Below are positions 25,485 to 35,249 of a stretch of 64,000 bases of DNA, piece by piece. The DNA comes from Bacteroidia bacterium (GTDB lineage: Bacteria; Bacteroidota; Bacteroidia; Cytophagales; JAAEPT01). The translations under genes and the position numbers were made by a program. Under the pieces are notes generated by a model. The model ran no database searches, was not told the origin of the DNA, and saw nothing but the letters and a program-made list of their open reading frames with translations. The stretch spans positions 1 to 64,000 of the forward strand of contig JAUIJC010000020.1 of assembly GCA_030431525.1 (NCBI GenBank), read 5' to 3'. Position 1 is the first letter of the stretch. Each line of letters starts with the position of its first letter.

Positions 25485-27698
25485 GTTTTTATAGCTCCAT
25501 TGAGGAATTGAAATGTACAGAAGGAATAAAGCCCTTCAAGATCATCGCGGTTTTTATAGCTCCATTGAGGAATTGAAATAAAAGAACGAGCGTGACCGTG
25601 AGGAATACTTGAAAGTTTTTATAGCTCCATTGAGGAATTGAAATTAGTGCATCCGAATCATTGTCACCGATTCATACATGGTTTTTATAGCTCCATTGAG
25701 GAATTGAAATAAGAATATGCACGTAGGAGAGTTACAAGGTAACGGGTTTTTATAGCTCCATTGAGGAATTGAAATGAAATAAGAACCTCTCTCCCGTAGG
25801 GCGATTTAGCAGTTTTTATAGCTCCATTGAGGAATTGAAATCTGGGACTTCAAGAGGTGTACATTGACACTGGAATAGTTTTTATAGCTCCATTGAGGAA
25901 TTGAAATAAGAAAGGCACAGAGCTTATTGCTACGCAGTTGATTGTTTTTATAGCTCCATTGAGGAATTGAAATATGTGGCTGACACCGAGACCTTGGTGA
26001 CTGGCAGGGGTTTTTATAGCTCCATTGAGGAATTGAAATCTGCTTATCCAAGCCTTGGCCATCGCATGGAACTCGGTTTTTATAGCTCCATTGAGGAATT
26101 GAAATATCGACCGCTTGCCCACCCTCGGGCGCTGGGCTAATGTTTTTATAGCTCCATTGAGGAATTGAAATGTCACCCAAGCGGTGCTGTCTGCTGTGGT
26201 GTTGAAAGTTTTTATAGCTCCATTGAGGAATTGAAATATGATGATCTGACACCGCCAAACCCAAGCCTTCCGGTTTTTATAGCTCCATTGAGGAATTGAA
26301 ATATGCTTTTGGTCGGCGGTAGTTCTTTATCGCCTTGTGTTTTTATAGCTCCATTGAGGAATTGAAATAGCTCAACTCCGACTTGACCGTCAACTGGACA
26401 GAGGGTTTTTATAGCTCCATTGAGGAATTGAAATCGCTGAAAGAAGCTTGAACCGACTGCTTTACGCTGGTTTTTATAGCTCCATTGAGGAATTGAAATC
26501 GCTGAAAGAAGCTTGAACCGACTGCTTTACGCTGGTTTTTATAGCTCCATTGAGGAATTGAAATCTTTAAATCACTTTTAAAATGACCAAGAAAAAGAAA
26601 GTTTTTATAGCTCCATTGAGGAATTGAAATTTAGACGTGTATTGTGTAAAGAAAACTCAACTTTGGTTTTTATAGCTCCATTGAGGAATTGAAATCTTCC
26701 TTGCCGTCAAAGACTTCGTTGGTATCCAGAGGTTTTTATAGCTCCATTGAGGAATTGAAATCCCGACGGCTGTGTTTAGAGAGCACAGCATTTTCCAGTT
26801 TTTATAGCTCCATTGAGGAATTGAAATTCGTATGATGCCTACGAAGCTAATAACCGATAACGGGTTTTTTATAGCTCCATTGAGGAATTGAAATTGCCAC
26901 ACCAGGCATGAGACGCCAAGTGTATCTATAGTTTTTATAGCTCCATTGAGGAATTGAAATCTAAAAACTGCAACAAGAATAAGGTTGGCGATAAAAGTTT
27001 TTATAGCTCCATTGAGGAATTGAAATATCAGGGCGCTTTGCACCTACCTTTACATACGAAAGTTTTTATATCTCCATTGAGGAATTGAAATCAGCACGGG
27101 CTTGTTGAACGCCAGACGGATAATGCAGTTTTTATAGCTCCATTGAGGAATTGAAATCAGAAACAAGTAACCAGGGAAATATTGGTCCGGTAGGGTTTTT
27201 ATAGCTCCATTGAGGAATTGAAATCCAGAAAAGTCCATGCGATGGCGCCATTCCAACAAAGTTTTTATAGCTCCATTGAGGAATTGAAATTGTGATTGCA
27301 ATCAGTAACAATTGCTGATGCCCATTTGCTTAGCAAGGTTTTTATATCTCCATTGAGGAATTGAAATAGCCATTGAGGTAGGCACTGTCAGCGATGAGGA
27401 CTTGTTTTTATATCTCCATTGAGGAATTGAAATTGGTAAAGTTCCGGGCTGGCTCCCCAAACACGGCCGTTTTTATATCTCCATTGAGGAATTGAAATAC
27501 GTAAGGCTGAATGCTGAAATATGGTCCGAGCGTGGTTTTTATATCTCCATTGAGGGATTGAAAGAGATACACGGTTTGGCGCTCACAAGAAAGATCTTGT
27601 TTTTATTATATCTCCATTGAGGAATTGAAATCAGGAGGATGCTTTGAAGGGGTACTTGAGGAAATACCGTTTTTATATCTCTACCGAGGAATTGACAC
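25485..27698 (+). CRISPR. Type I-B CRISPR array, 34 repeats and 33 spacers
   Basis: The repeat is 30 bp, starts GTTTTTATAGCTCC and ends GAATTGAAAT, with the usual 8-nt handle ATTGAAAT. Spacers are mostly 35-37 bp. Repeat starts include 25485, 25550, 25615, 25681 and so on to 27669. Repeats 25 (27062) and 29-33 carry TATATCTCC instead of TATAGCTCC. Repeat 32 also has GGGATTGAAAG, repeat 33 has a 3-bp insertion, and the last (27669) is clearly degenerate. Decay at this end marks it as leader-distal. Spacers at 26435-26469 and 26500-26534 are identical. The spacer at 27291-27337 is 47 bp. Confidence 0.98.
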
Positions 27699-28067
27699 TT
27701 ATAGTCCACAATCATGCCCGGCTTATGATCTTGTCATACAGTCCTTCATGTTTAGTCTTGAAGTGAACACAACTTTATCTGGACTTCAATAAGACCCCAA
27801 AGCAGTCATCCTGATGAGGATGCTAACTCCAATATAGGTTTAGGTCGTTTGTGATTCAGTATTTTGTGAGTAGAACGTTTTTATAACGAATAATTGCTTT
27901 ATAGCGATGAATTGCGACTTCAATAAGGCTTGTTATTATCTCATGATCTCAAAATTTGGTGATACTGGTTTTGTGAATGCAGGAAAAGTTCAGGAAAACG
28001 AAACACTAAGATGGTGTAAGTTTTCTGGAAAATATGTTTTTTTGTCTTATCGAAAAGCTTGGAGTGG
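27699..28067. other. Intergenic region after the array
   Basis: 369 bp with no convincing gene. GACTTCAATAAG occurs twice (about 27782 and 27909). A CATCC/GGATG hairpin lies near 27810. GTTTTTATA at about 27880 matches the first nine bases of the repeat and could be a relic or chance. It probably contains the promoter of the following STAS-like gene. Confidence 0.5.
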
Positions 28068-28553
28068 ATGAAGAAAGGTAGCTCAACAGTAGGAAAGGAA
28101 CTGTCCGAGTTTTTGGGGACAGACAGATGGGAGTATTTGTTGGAGGATGAGTTTATCCTGTTCGAACGTGTGGGAGAATTTTTGCTTTGTATTTACAAAG
28201 ATTTTCCCGTCCTAAACCTTGAAGTGGCTCAAAAGGTAGCAGAAACCCGTCGAATTGCTATCGAAATGATGGGACAGGAAAAAGTGTTTCTGTTTGTGGA
28301 TATGAGCCAGGTGAAAAAATCAACTACAGAGGCCAGGGACTTTTTTGATAAACCTGAGGAGACAAAGGCTTTTGCGGCAATGGCATTGTACACAGAGTCT
28401 TTATTGGCTTATGTGGTAGGAACCTTTTACCTCAAGTTTACTAAATTCAAAGGGGTCTATCAGCAGATCTTTTTTGATAAGAAAAAAGCATGTCAATGGC
28501 TGGAAAAGGAAGTGATTACAGGTAAATATGCACCAGTGTCAAAGGTTGCATAG
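28068..28553 (+). CDS. STAS/SEC14-like domain protein, first paralogue
   Basis: A 161-residue soluble protein resembling small STAS-like proteins of Bacteroidota. It has the pattern VFLFVDMSQVKKSTTEARDFF (strand then helix), AMALYTESLLAYVVGTFYLKF and a final FFDKKKACQWLEK, much like SpoIIAA-type sequences. Its biochemical role is unknown. I start at ATG 28068; a TTG three codons earlier is in frame. A tandem paralogue follows at 28841 and shares an almost identical 5' DNA block. Confidence 0.7.
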   Translation: MKKGSSTVGKELSEFLGTDRWEYLLEDEFILFERVGEFLLCIYKDFPVLNLEVAQKVAETRRIAIEMMGQEKVFLFVDMSQVKKSTTEARDFFDKPEETKAFAAMALYTESLLAYVVGTFYLKFTKFKGVYQQIFFDKKKACQWLEKEVITGKYAPVSKVA

Positions 28554-28840
28554 CCAGCTTTTTGCAGATAACAGTTAGTTGTTGATAATCTGCTTGTTGT
28601 CTCATTTATGCTTGAGTCATGATTTTATTTCCTGTTTTTAATTGAGGGTCTAACTCAAGACCAGTAGTCTTTGAGTTGTTAGTACTTAACCAGCCATTTT
28701 GACTTTTTTGGTCTAAAAGAAAGAGGTGTGATTTTTTGAAAGCCCCGCGCTGATTTTGCCAAAAATGGTACGTTTCATGTTATGGGAATGTAAGGTTATT
28801 AATACATGGTGGTTTTACACTTTTGATAATTCTGGAGAGT

Positions 28841-29338
28841 ATGCAGAAAGGAAAATCCCTGTTGGGAAAGGAATTGTCCGAGTTTTTGGGGACAGACAGA
28901 TGGGAGTATTTGTTGGAGGATGAGTTTATCCTGTTTGAACGGGTCGGAGATTTAATGTTGTGTATCTATAAAGAGATTCCTGTATTGGATATTTCCATTG
29001 CCAAAAAAGTGGCAATAACCCGACGAAAAGCTGTGGAAATGATGAATCAACAGCAAGTGTTTTTGTTTGTTGATTTGACAAAGGTTATCAGGTCCACAAC
29101 AGAGGCGAGGCATTTTTATGATAGGCCAGAAGAAACTGTAAGTTTTGGAGCCATGGCACTTTATACGGAGTCCATTATTTCCTATGTAGTTGGAGCTTTT
29201 TATTTCAAAATGTCCAATTTCAATAAGGTCTCGCAACAGGTTTTTTTAGATAAGGAAAAAGCTTGTGAGTGGGTGATGAAGAAGAAGCAAGAAGCTGAAA
29301 GGGAGATGGAGAAAGAAGCGATGACAGAATCTGTATGA
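28841..29338 (+). CDS. STAS/SEC14-like domain protein, second paralogue
   Basis: A 165-residue paralogue of the gene at 28068 with the same layout (VFLFVDLTKVIRSTTEARHFYDRPEE, then AMALYTESIISYVVGAFYFKM, then VFLDKEKACEWV). It has an extra charged C-terminal tail (KKKQEAEREMEKEAMT). About 75 bases of its 5' coding DNA differ from the first copy at only a couple of positions, while the rest diverges freely. The 287-bp gap before it holds no gene I can support. Function is unknown. Confidence 0.7.
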   Translation: MQKGKSLLGKELSEFLGTDRWEYLLEDEFILFERVGDLMLCIYKEIPVLDISIAKKVAITRRKAVEMMNQQQVFLFVDLTKVIRSTTEARHFYDRPEETVSFGAMALYTESIISYVVGAFYFKMSNFNKVSQQVFLDKEKACEWVMKKKQEAEREMEKEAMTESV

Positions 29339-29346
29339 TGAGACAC

Positions 29347-30160
29347 TTACTTTATTAAAGCAACAATCCTCAACGGAGCTCCGCTTCCCCCTTTGATTTT
29401 CATGGGAAGTGCAATGATCTCAAAACCAGTAGGAGGTAGTTTGTCAAGGGCCGCCACATTTTCAAAAACAGGAATGTTTTGAGAGAGTAAAATCACATGG
29501 CTTTGGAAGAGCGTAGATTGGCCGTAGTCGATGCTTGGCGTGTCAATACCGATGGCGTTGATATTGCGGTGCTCGACCAACCATTTGGACGCCTCGGGTG
29601 AAATGCCGGGAAAATGAAGGAGCTTAACGGCCTCAGGTCCACGTTTTGTGGTGCCCAGATACTTTTGCTTATCAGGATAGAATTTGAAAAATCCAGTTTC
29701 CAACAGGACGATGCTTCCATTAGGAATCTCTCCGTGGTCATTTTTCCCAAGCAGTTAAATCTCCCACTGTAATTTGGTAGTCAGGGTCGAATAGTGACTT
29801 TTTGGAAACATCAATTTTGATGGCTTTGCCCATCAATTTTTCCACGGGGATTTCATCTACCGTTTGGGTGCCTTCGGCAAAATGGATGGGTGCGTCCACA
29901 TGAGTGCCACCATGTTCTGCCGTGCTAAAGTTGAACGCTGAATAGTAATAACCCTTTTCCGTTTTTCCCTCAAACACGGTGTCAAGCTCAAATTCTTGGG
30001 CAGTAACCCAGTAAACAGTGTTCTCTGAAAAATCATGGGTTAAATCCACGGTTCTTGACTTCTCTGGGTTTTCAGTTAGGGTATCGGGACCTGAACAGGC
30101 ATTAAGAATTATGCTGAAACCCAAGAGGAGGGGAATGCGAAAAAAATGCTTCATCATCAT
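29347..30160 (-). pseudogene. Cyclase-family (kynurenine formamidase-like) lipoprotein, frameshifted
   Basis: Two adjacent reading frames together make one cyclase protein. The upstream part (30160 to 29738) has a lipoprotein signal ending ILNAC and the metal-binding HGGTHVDAPIHF. The downstream part (from about 29703) has the family C-terminus FEIIALPMKIKGGSGAPLRIVALI. They join near 29748 at a run of five A (minus strand). Four A would read TAWENDHGEIPNGSIVLLETG without interruption. The break is thus a one-base insertion in a homopolymer: a recent mutation, phase variation or a sequencing error. An intact cytoplasmic relative lies at 35250. Confidence 0.8.
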
Positions 30161-30260
30161 GAAAAAAATGTAGGCTGAATATAATTAAAGCTGTGCTTTT
30201 CAGGAATGGGAAATGAATCTTACTATCTACGAAAATATTAAAGTGAAACGCTGAATTAAG

Positions 30261-30302
30261 AGAAAAAGCCCGCTTAAACCGAAGTTTAGGCGGGCTTTTT
30301 CT
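30261..30302. terminator. Bidirectional terminator
   Basis: AGAAAAAGCCCGCTTAAAC pairs with GTTTAGGCGGGCTTTTTCT with a single G-T type mismatch. The A/T tracts on both sides make it usable on either strand. It lies just downstream of the minus-strand gene at 30323-30760. Confidence 0.85.
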
Positions 30303-30322
30303 ATATTATTTTTTCGAAATGA

Positions 30323-30760
30323 TTACTCACATTCCTTCACGTCTTCTTCAGGGTGAAGGTGTACTTTTTCACTAACCTCCATGGCCAAGTGCGCAAATTC
30401 ATGTGAAGTTTCCAAGTCAATGGAATAGTAAGCTTGAGTGGTGGCGATCACCATTTCTTCCGTCAGCTCCTTAGCCTCATTTGCCTCTTTCAGAGCGTCC
30501 TCACAACCACAGTGCTCGGCGTATCGCTTGGCGTGGTTCGCCTCGTGTTTTGCTTTTTGGGCTTCAAGCATGGCCCTGTGGGCAAAGTATTCAGCATCCT
30601 TGAAGTCCTCAGCCAAATATGATTTTTCGGCGTAATCATGTGTTCGAGAAACCAGTTCTTCGGTTTTTGTCAAAGACGCCTTCACATCTTCCGAGGTCTT
30701 TTCATGAAAGAAAGGAATGAGTTGAAGGATTCCTGTTAAAAGTAAAAAAGCCTTAAACAT
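30323..30760 (-). CDS. Secreted helical protein of unknown function
   Basis: 145 residues with a short N-terminal hydrophobic signal (MFKAFLLLTGILQLIPFF). The rest is almost entirely charged helix rich in Ala, Glu, Lys and His (for example YFAHRAMLEAQKAKHEANHAKRYAEHCGC), probably a coiled coil. Two Cys in CGC and one near the C-terminus could form disulfides outside the cytoplasm. I do not recognise a characterised family. It is followed by a terminator and is transcribed alone. Confidence 0.65.
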   Translation of the reverse strand: MFKAFLLLTGILQLIPFFHEKTSEDVKASLTKTEELVSRTHDYAEKSYLAEDFKDAEYFAHRAMLEAQKAKHEANHAKRYAEHCGCEDALKEANEAKELTEEMVIATTQAYYSIDLETSHEFAHLAMEVSEKVHLHPEEDVKECE

Positions 30761-31035
30761 AACTCTAAGTGTTAAATGTACCTTTGAGGGTAATACTAAC
30801 TTCTAATATAGTTGATTTTTACGGAATTGGAAAAGGCGATAAAGAGGGGAATGGTTTAGAAATCCGAATGCAACAGCTAATGTTTTAGCTCTTTCGAGAA
30901 TAATTCTTCATTATTGGCGAGAGCCCTTATTTTTGTGGATTGGCCTATTGGTGGCCCCTGTTTTTGTCTTTTATCATTGTTTTGCAAAAGAAAAAGAACA
31001 AGCCGACTGGGCCAGTTTATTATTTCACTTTCGCT

Positions 31036-34000
31036 ATGCAATCCTCCCTCGACGACATTTTCGGCAAACTTGACGATTCTGAAAAATTGGTCTTGTTTGG
31101 CTATACGCTTCATCTGGAACCCGTCAGCCAGCTTTCCATGGTGGATTTTCTTGAGGATATTGGTGTTCGCAGGGAGGACGGAGAGCCGTTGATGAGTAGG
31201 GATGTTGGGGCGATTAAGCGCAGGCTGATGCGTCTGAACCTGCTGGTGGAACCACAAGGTGCCTATGGTAACATGACCATTGCGCCTGAATACTTCTCTA
31301 CCTTATGGGATAAGGTGGCGGAGCATCCGAAGGTGGAGAAAATGGTTGAAGTTATTCGTCGGGAGTATCCAGTTTCCGTGGAGGCATTTTTTAAGGAGGA
31401 GGATTTGCCGTCCTATATCAGGGAACTGAGGTTTTGCCTATTGATGGATGACGGGAAGCGGTTTGTTGAATTCTGGGAATACCTCAATCAGGAAGGACGC
31501 TTGGAAGACAGGGCCATTTTGCTGGAGCGAGTGTTTGGAAAGCCCTTCAATCCATACTATTTGGCCAAGGCCTCGACTACCATTCAAGCGGAAGTCATTC
31601 GCTTTTGGCTGGAGCGGAAGCTTCTCCATTTTGAGGATTGGGGACCTGTGCAGGAGGTCTTGGAGGAAAAGGCCAAGAGCCTCGACAATTTTGAGTTTTC
31701 CCCGTATTTCAAACAGCAATTGAGCTACGCCCTCATGACTGGAGTTGGCGTAGAGGAGGGCTTGAAAGAAGAAGATTACAGGGCTGATTTGTTACCTTAT
31801 ATTGGCTGGGAGGCTTTTTTGAAAGGGAATAATGAGAAGGCGATTCTCGCTTTTGAAAAGGGATTGTCCGAGATCAAAAAGCGGGAAGGCAAGCATCACG
31901 ATTTTTTCAGCCAGCCTTATGCGCCATTCTTCATTTTGAGTTTGATCAAAACGCAGGATCCTGCTCAATGGCAGCTGGCCGAAAAATATTTAAAGCAAGG
32001 AAAGGAAATTTTGGGCCGTGAGGTGCTCCGCGCCATTCTGGCTTTCCTTCAAAACGATTCTGAAAAGGGCTTTACCTTGGTGTGGAAACCCCGTCAAGGT
32101 GATGTCCTTACGGAAATCATTTATTGTCACTGTTGTCTGTGGTTTTGTCCTGAAGAATTGCAGGATCCAGATATTTTAAAGGAACTCTCCACATTGTTGG
32201 AACGCGCCAAATCGGCCAAGCTGAATTGGGCGGTGATGGAATTGACCACCATTTTGGTGGAGATTCAAGGAGAGGAGTCGCCTCTAAAGGAGGAGCTGGA
32301 AAGCATCACATCCGATTCCAAATTCGTCAGTATTAAGTCTTGCATCCAAAGGGTGCCTGAGTGGCAACGTGCCCTTAAGGCATTGGAGTCTATTTCCTCG
32401 GATCAGCCACGCAAAAGGTCGGATGCTTCGGCCAATGAAAGTCGTGTGGTGTGGTTGATAGACCCGCTCAACCAAGAGATTCAGCCAAAGTTACAGAAGC
32501 TTGGAAAAAGTGGTTGGTCATTGGGTAGGAATATCGCCCTGAAAACCCTGAGGGAGAATGGCGCGGAAGGGATGACGGATCAGGATCGCCGAATCGCTTC
32601 AGCAATCGTTACTGAGGTGACGGGTTATGGCTATGGCCAAGGTGAGAATTTCCATTGGGATGAGGAAAAAGCCCTTCGGGAAATGGTGGGTCACCCTCTG
32701 CTTTTCCTTTATGATGCGCCAAAAGTGGCTTGCGAACTGGTCTTGGGAAAACCCGAATTGGAGGTCAGCCAAAACGAGGAAGGCTTCATGATTGAAATCA
32801 CAGAGGATTCCTCAGAGACGGGTATTCGCTGTGTGAAGGAAACGCCCACCCGTTTCAAATTGATTGATATTACCCCGACGCACGTTCGGGTGTTTAACGC
32901 CTTGGGTGGCGATCGCCTGCAAGTGCCGAAGGAAGGCGCTGGCCAAGTAGCTAATATTTTGGGTTCCCTTTCACGTCTGATGACGGTGCACTCGGATTTG
33001 GAACAAAGCACTGCAACTGCTGTCGAATGTGAGCCGGACACCATTCCCCATGTGCATTTATTGCCTGTGGGAGATGGTTTTAAGTTGGAGATCTTCACCA
33101 AGCCCTTTAGGGATTTTCCTCCTTATTTTCATCCCGGCGAAGGCCGTGAAAATGTTTTGGCTACGGATGCCCACCATCAAGCTTTCAAGGTGAGAAGGAG
33201 CCTTAAGGAAGAACGCCATCAGGCCATCGCCCTTGTGAAAAATAGTGTGGCTTTGTCCATGACGGATTCTGGAAATTGGGAATGGAACTTCCAGACGCCA
33301 GAATCTTGTTTGGAGGTCTTGTCCGATCTACAAGGACTTCAAAAGGACTGCATTTTGGAATGGCCGGAGGGTGAAAAACTGAAAATCACTCATGCCATTT
33401 CTACTCAAGATTTATCCTTGAAAATCGGCAAAAAGAACAATTGGTTCAGCCTTTCTGGTGAGGTGCGATTGGATGACAATAAGGTATTGTCACTGCAGGA
33501 ATTGTTGCGAATGGTGGGGAATACCAATTCGCGATTCATTGCCCTAAGCGAAGGACAGTTTTTGGCATTGAGCGATAGCTTTAGAAAGCGCTTGAAAGAA
33601 TTGGAGGTGTACACCAATAAGGATGGTCAAGATTTGGTCATTCATCCGTTAGTGAGCGGAGCCCTTGAGGACTTCACCAAAGAGGTGGGGAACCTCAATG
33701 TGGATTCCGCTTGGAAGGAACAGTTGGAGCGTCTGAAGTCCATTCGTTCTCATTTACCAGATGTGCCGTCAACCCTACAAGCTGATTTGCGAAGCTATCA
33801 GGAAGAGGGTTATCACTGGTTGTCTCAGCTGTGTTACTGGGGCGTTGGAGCCTGTTTGGCCGATGATATGGGTTTGGGTAAAACCCTTCAGGCCATTTCC
33901 CTGATGCTGGAAAAGGCGTCCAATGGGCCGTCATTGGTTATCGCTCCTTCCTCGGTTTGTCCGAACTGGGTCAAGGAGGTGGGTAAGTTCGCGCCTACGC

Positions 34001-35154
34001 TTAATGTCCAACTTTTTGGAGAGGGCGACCGCAAGGAGACGATAGAAAATCTGGGCAAGTTTGATTTGCTTGTGGTTAGCTACGGGCTTTTGATTTCGGA
34101 AGACGAATTGTTGACCGAAAAGGATTGGAACATCATCTGTATTGATGAGGCTCAGGCGATTAAGAACGCCGGCACGAAACGTTCCAAAACGGCCATGATG
34201 CTCAAGGGTGATTTCAGGATGTTGACCACCGGTACGCCTGTAGAAAACCATTTGGGTGAGTTGTGGAATTTGTTCCAGTTCTTGAATCCAGGCCTCTTGG
34301 GAAGTCTCAATCAGTTTAATGACCGTTTTGCTCTGCCGATTGAGCGCGACCGTGATTTGGAGCGCAAACACCAGCTCAAAAAACTCATTCATCCGTTTAT
34401 CCTCCGCCGACGAAAAAATCAGGTGCTTGATGAATTGCCTGAGAAAACTGAGGTGACCCTTTCTGTGGAAATGGGCGATGAGGAAACACATTTCTATGAA
34501 GCCCTTCGCAGGGATTCTCTCCAAAAGTTGGAGGAGATGCAAGGGGAGGCCTCCGGCCAACAATTCCAGATTTTGGCCGAGCTCACTAAGCTTCGTCAAG
34601 CATCCTGCCACCCGCGTTTGGTCGCCAAGGATTCCGCCATTCCTAGTTCAAAGCTTGAGCTGTTTGGCGAGTTGTTGCAGGAAATATTAGAGGGCGGACA
34701 CAAGGTGTTGGTGTTTAGTCAGTTTGTCAGTCACCTCTCACTTATTCGTGAAAAGCTGGCCATGATGAAGGTGAGTTACCAATATTTGGATGGCAGTACA
34801 CCGCTCAAGAAAAGGGAGCAATCCATCGAGGACTTCCAATCTGGCAAAGGCGAGGTCTTCCTAATCAGCCTAAAAGCCGGAGGTGTTGGTCTCAACCTCA
34901 CCGCCGCTGACTATGTCATCCACATGGATCCATGGTGGAACCCAGCCGTGGAGGACCAAGCGACGGACCGAGCGCACCGTATCGGTCAACAGCGCCCTGT
35001 CACCGTTTATCGATTAGTGACCAAAAACACCATTGAGGAGAAAATTGTAAAACTTCACCACGACAAGCGTGACCTTGCCGACTCCTTGTTGGAAGGAACT
35101 GAGGCCAGCGGAAAGCTCAGTGCCAATGAGTTGTTGGATTTGATGAAGGAGTAA
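31036..35154 (+). CDS. SNF2-family DEAD/H-box ATPase
   Basis: A 1372-residue helicase-like ATPase. A long N-terminal region of about 900 residues, part of it helical and repeat-like, precedes the SNF2 core. The core has ADDMGLGKTLQAISLM (Walker A), ICIDEAQAIKN (DEAQ box), TTGTPVEN, and a C-terminal helicase part with LKAGGVGLNLTAADYVIHMDPWWNP and QATDRAHRIGQ. Bacterial SNF2 proteins of this build are thought to remodel protein-DNA or polymerase complexes. I chose ATG 31036 (MQSSLDDIF) over an upstream TTG with a poor N-terminus. Confidence 0.9.
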   Translation: MQSSLDDIFGKLDDSEKLVLFGYTLHLEPVSQLSMVDFLEDIGVRREDGEPLMSRDVGAIKRRLMRLNLLVEPQGAYGNMTIAPEYFSTLWDKVAEHPKVEKMVEVIRREYPVSVEAFFKEEDLPSYIRELRFCLLMDDGKRFVEFWEYLNQEGRLEDRAILLERVFGKPFNPYYLAKASTTIQAEVIRFWLERKLLHFEDWGPVQEVLEEKAKSLDNFEFSPYFKQQLSYALMTGVGVEEGLKEEDYRADLLPYIGWEAFLKGNNEKAILAFEKGLSEIKKREGKHHDFFSQPYAPFFILSLIKTQDPAQWQLAEKYLKQGKEILGREVLRAILAFLQNDSEKGFTLVWKPRQGDVLTEIIYCHCCLWFCPEELQDPDILKELSTLLERAKSAKLNWAVMELTTILVEIQGEESPLKEELESITSDSKFVSIKSCIQRVPEWQRALKALESISSDQPRKRSDASANESRVVWLIDPLNQEIQPKLQKLGKSGWSLGRNIALKTLRENGAEGMTDQDRRIASAIVTEVTGYGYGQGENFHWDEEKALREMVGHPLLFLYDAPKVACELVLGKPELEVSQNEEGFMIEITEDSSETGIRCVKETPTRFKLIDITPTHVRVFNALGGDRLQVPKEGAGQVANILGSLSRLMTVHSDLEQSTATAVECEPDTIPHVHLLPVGDGFKLEIFTKPFRDFPPYFHPGEGRENVLATDAHHQAFKVRRSLKEERHQAIALVKNSVALSMTDSGNWEWNFQTPESCLEVLSDLQGLQKDCILEWPEGEKLKITHAISTQDLSLKIGKKNNWFSLSGEVRLDDNKVLSLQELLRMVGNTNSRFIALSEGQFLALSDSFRKRLKELEVYTNKDGQDLVIHPLVSGALEDFTKEVGNLNVDSAWKEQLERLKSIRSHLPDVPSTLQADLRSYQEEGYHWLSQLCYWGVGACLADDMGLGKTLQAISLMLEKASNGPSLVIAPSSVCPNWVKEVGKFAPTLNVQLFGEGDRKETIENLGKFDLLVVSYGLLISEDELLTEKDWNIICIDEAQAIKNAGTKRSKTAMMLKGDFRMLTTGTPVENHLGELWNLFQFLNPGLLGSLNQFNDRFALPIERDRDLERKHQLKKLIHPFILRRRKNQVLDELPEKTEVTLSVEMGDEETHFYEALRRDSLQKLEEMQGEASGQQFQILAELTKLRQASCHPRLVAKDSAIPSSKLELFGELLQEILEGGHKVLVFSQFVSHLSLIREKLAMMKVSYQYLDGSTPLKKREQSIEDFQSGKGEVFLISLKAGGVGLNLTAADYVIHMDPWWNPAVEDQATDRAHRIGQQRPVTVYRLVTKNTIEEKIVKLHHDKRDLADSLLEGTEASGKLSANELLDLMKE

Positions 35155-35188
35155 GCGCTTCCTGAAAAAAAAATAGGCTGTAACATTC

Positions 35189-35212
35189 TCCTCCCCTTGG
35201 ATAAGGGGAGGA
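35189..35212. repeat. REP-like hairpin TCCTCCCCTT/AAGGGGAGGA
   Basis: A perfect 10-bp stem with a 4-nt loop, followed by GACAGAGGAGGGGTTGACC, between the SNF2 and cyclase genes. There is no T-run directly after the stem. The G/C-rich pattern resembles dispersed intergenic palindromes of Bacteroidota genomes. Confidence 0.55.
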
Positions 35213-35249
35213 CAGAGGAGGGGTTGACCCACCCAAAAAAAGTAAACCC

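Noticed and set aside
25806-27301. Long minus-strand frames with a repeated peptide (FQFLNGAIKT, ISIPQWSYKN)
   Set aside because: They are translations of the CRISPR repeats, not genes.
27878-27908. GTTTTTATA after the array as a possible extra repeat
   Set aside because: Only nine bases match the 30-bp repeat and the rest differs, so it is not counted in the array.
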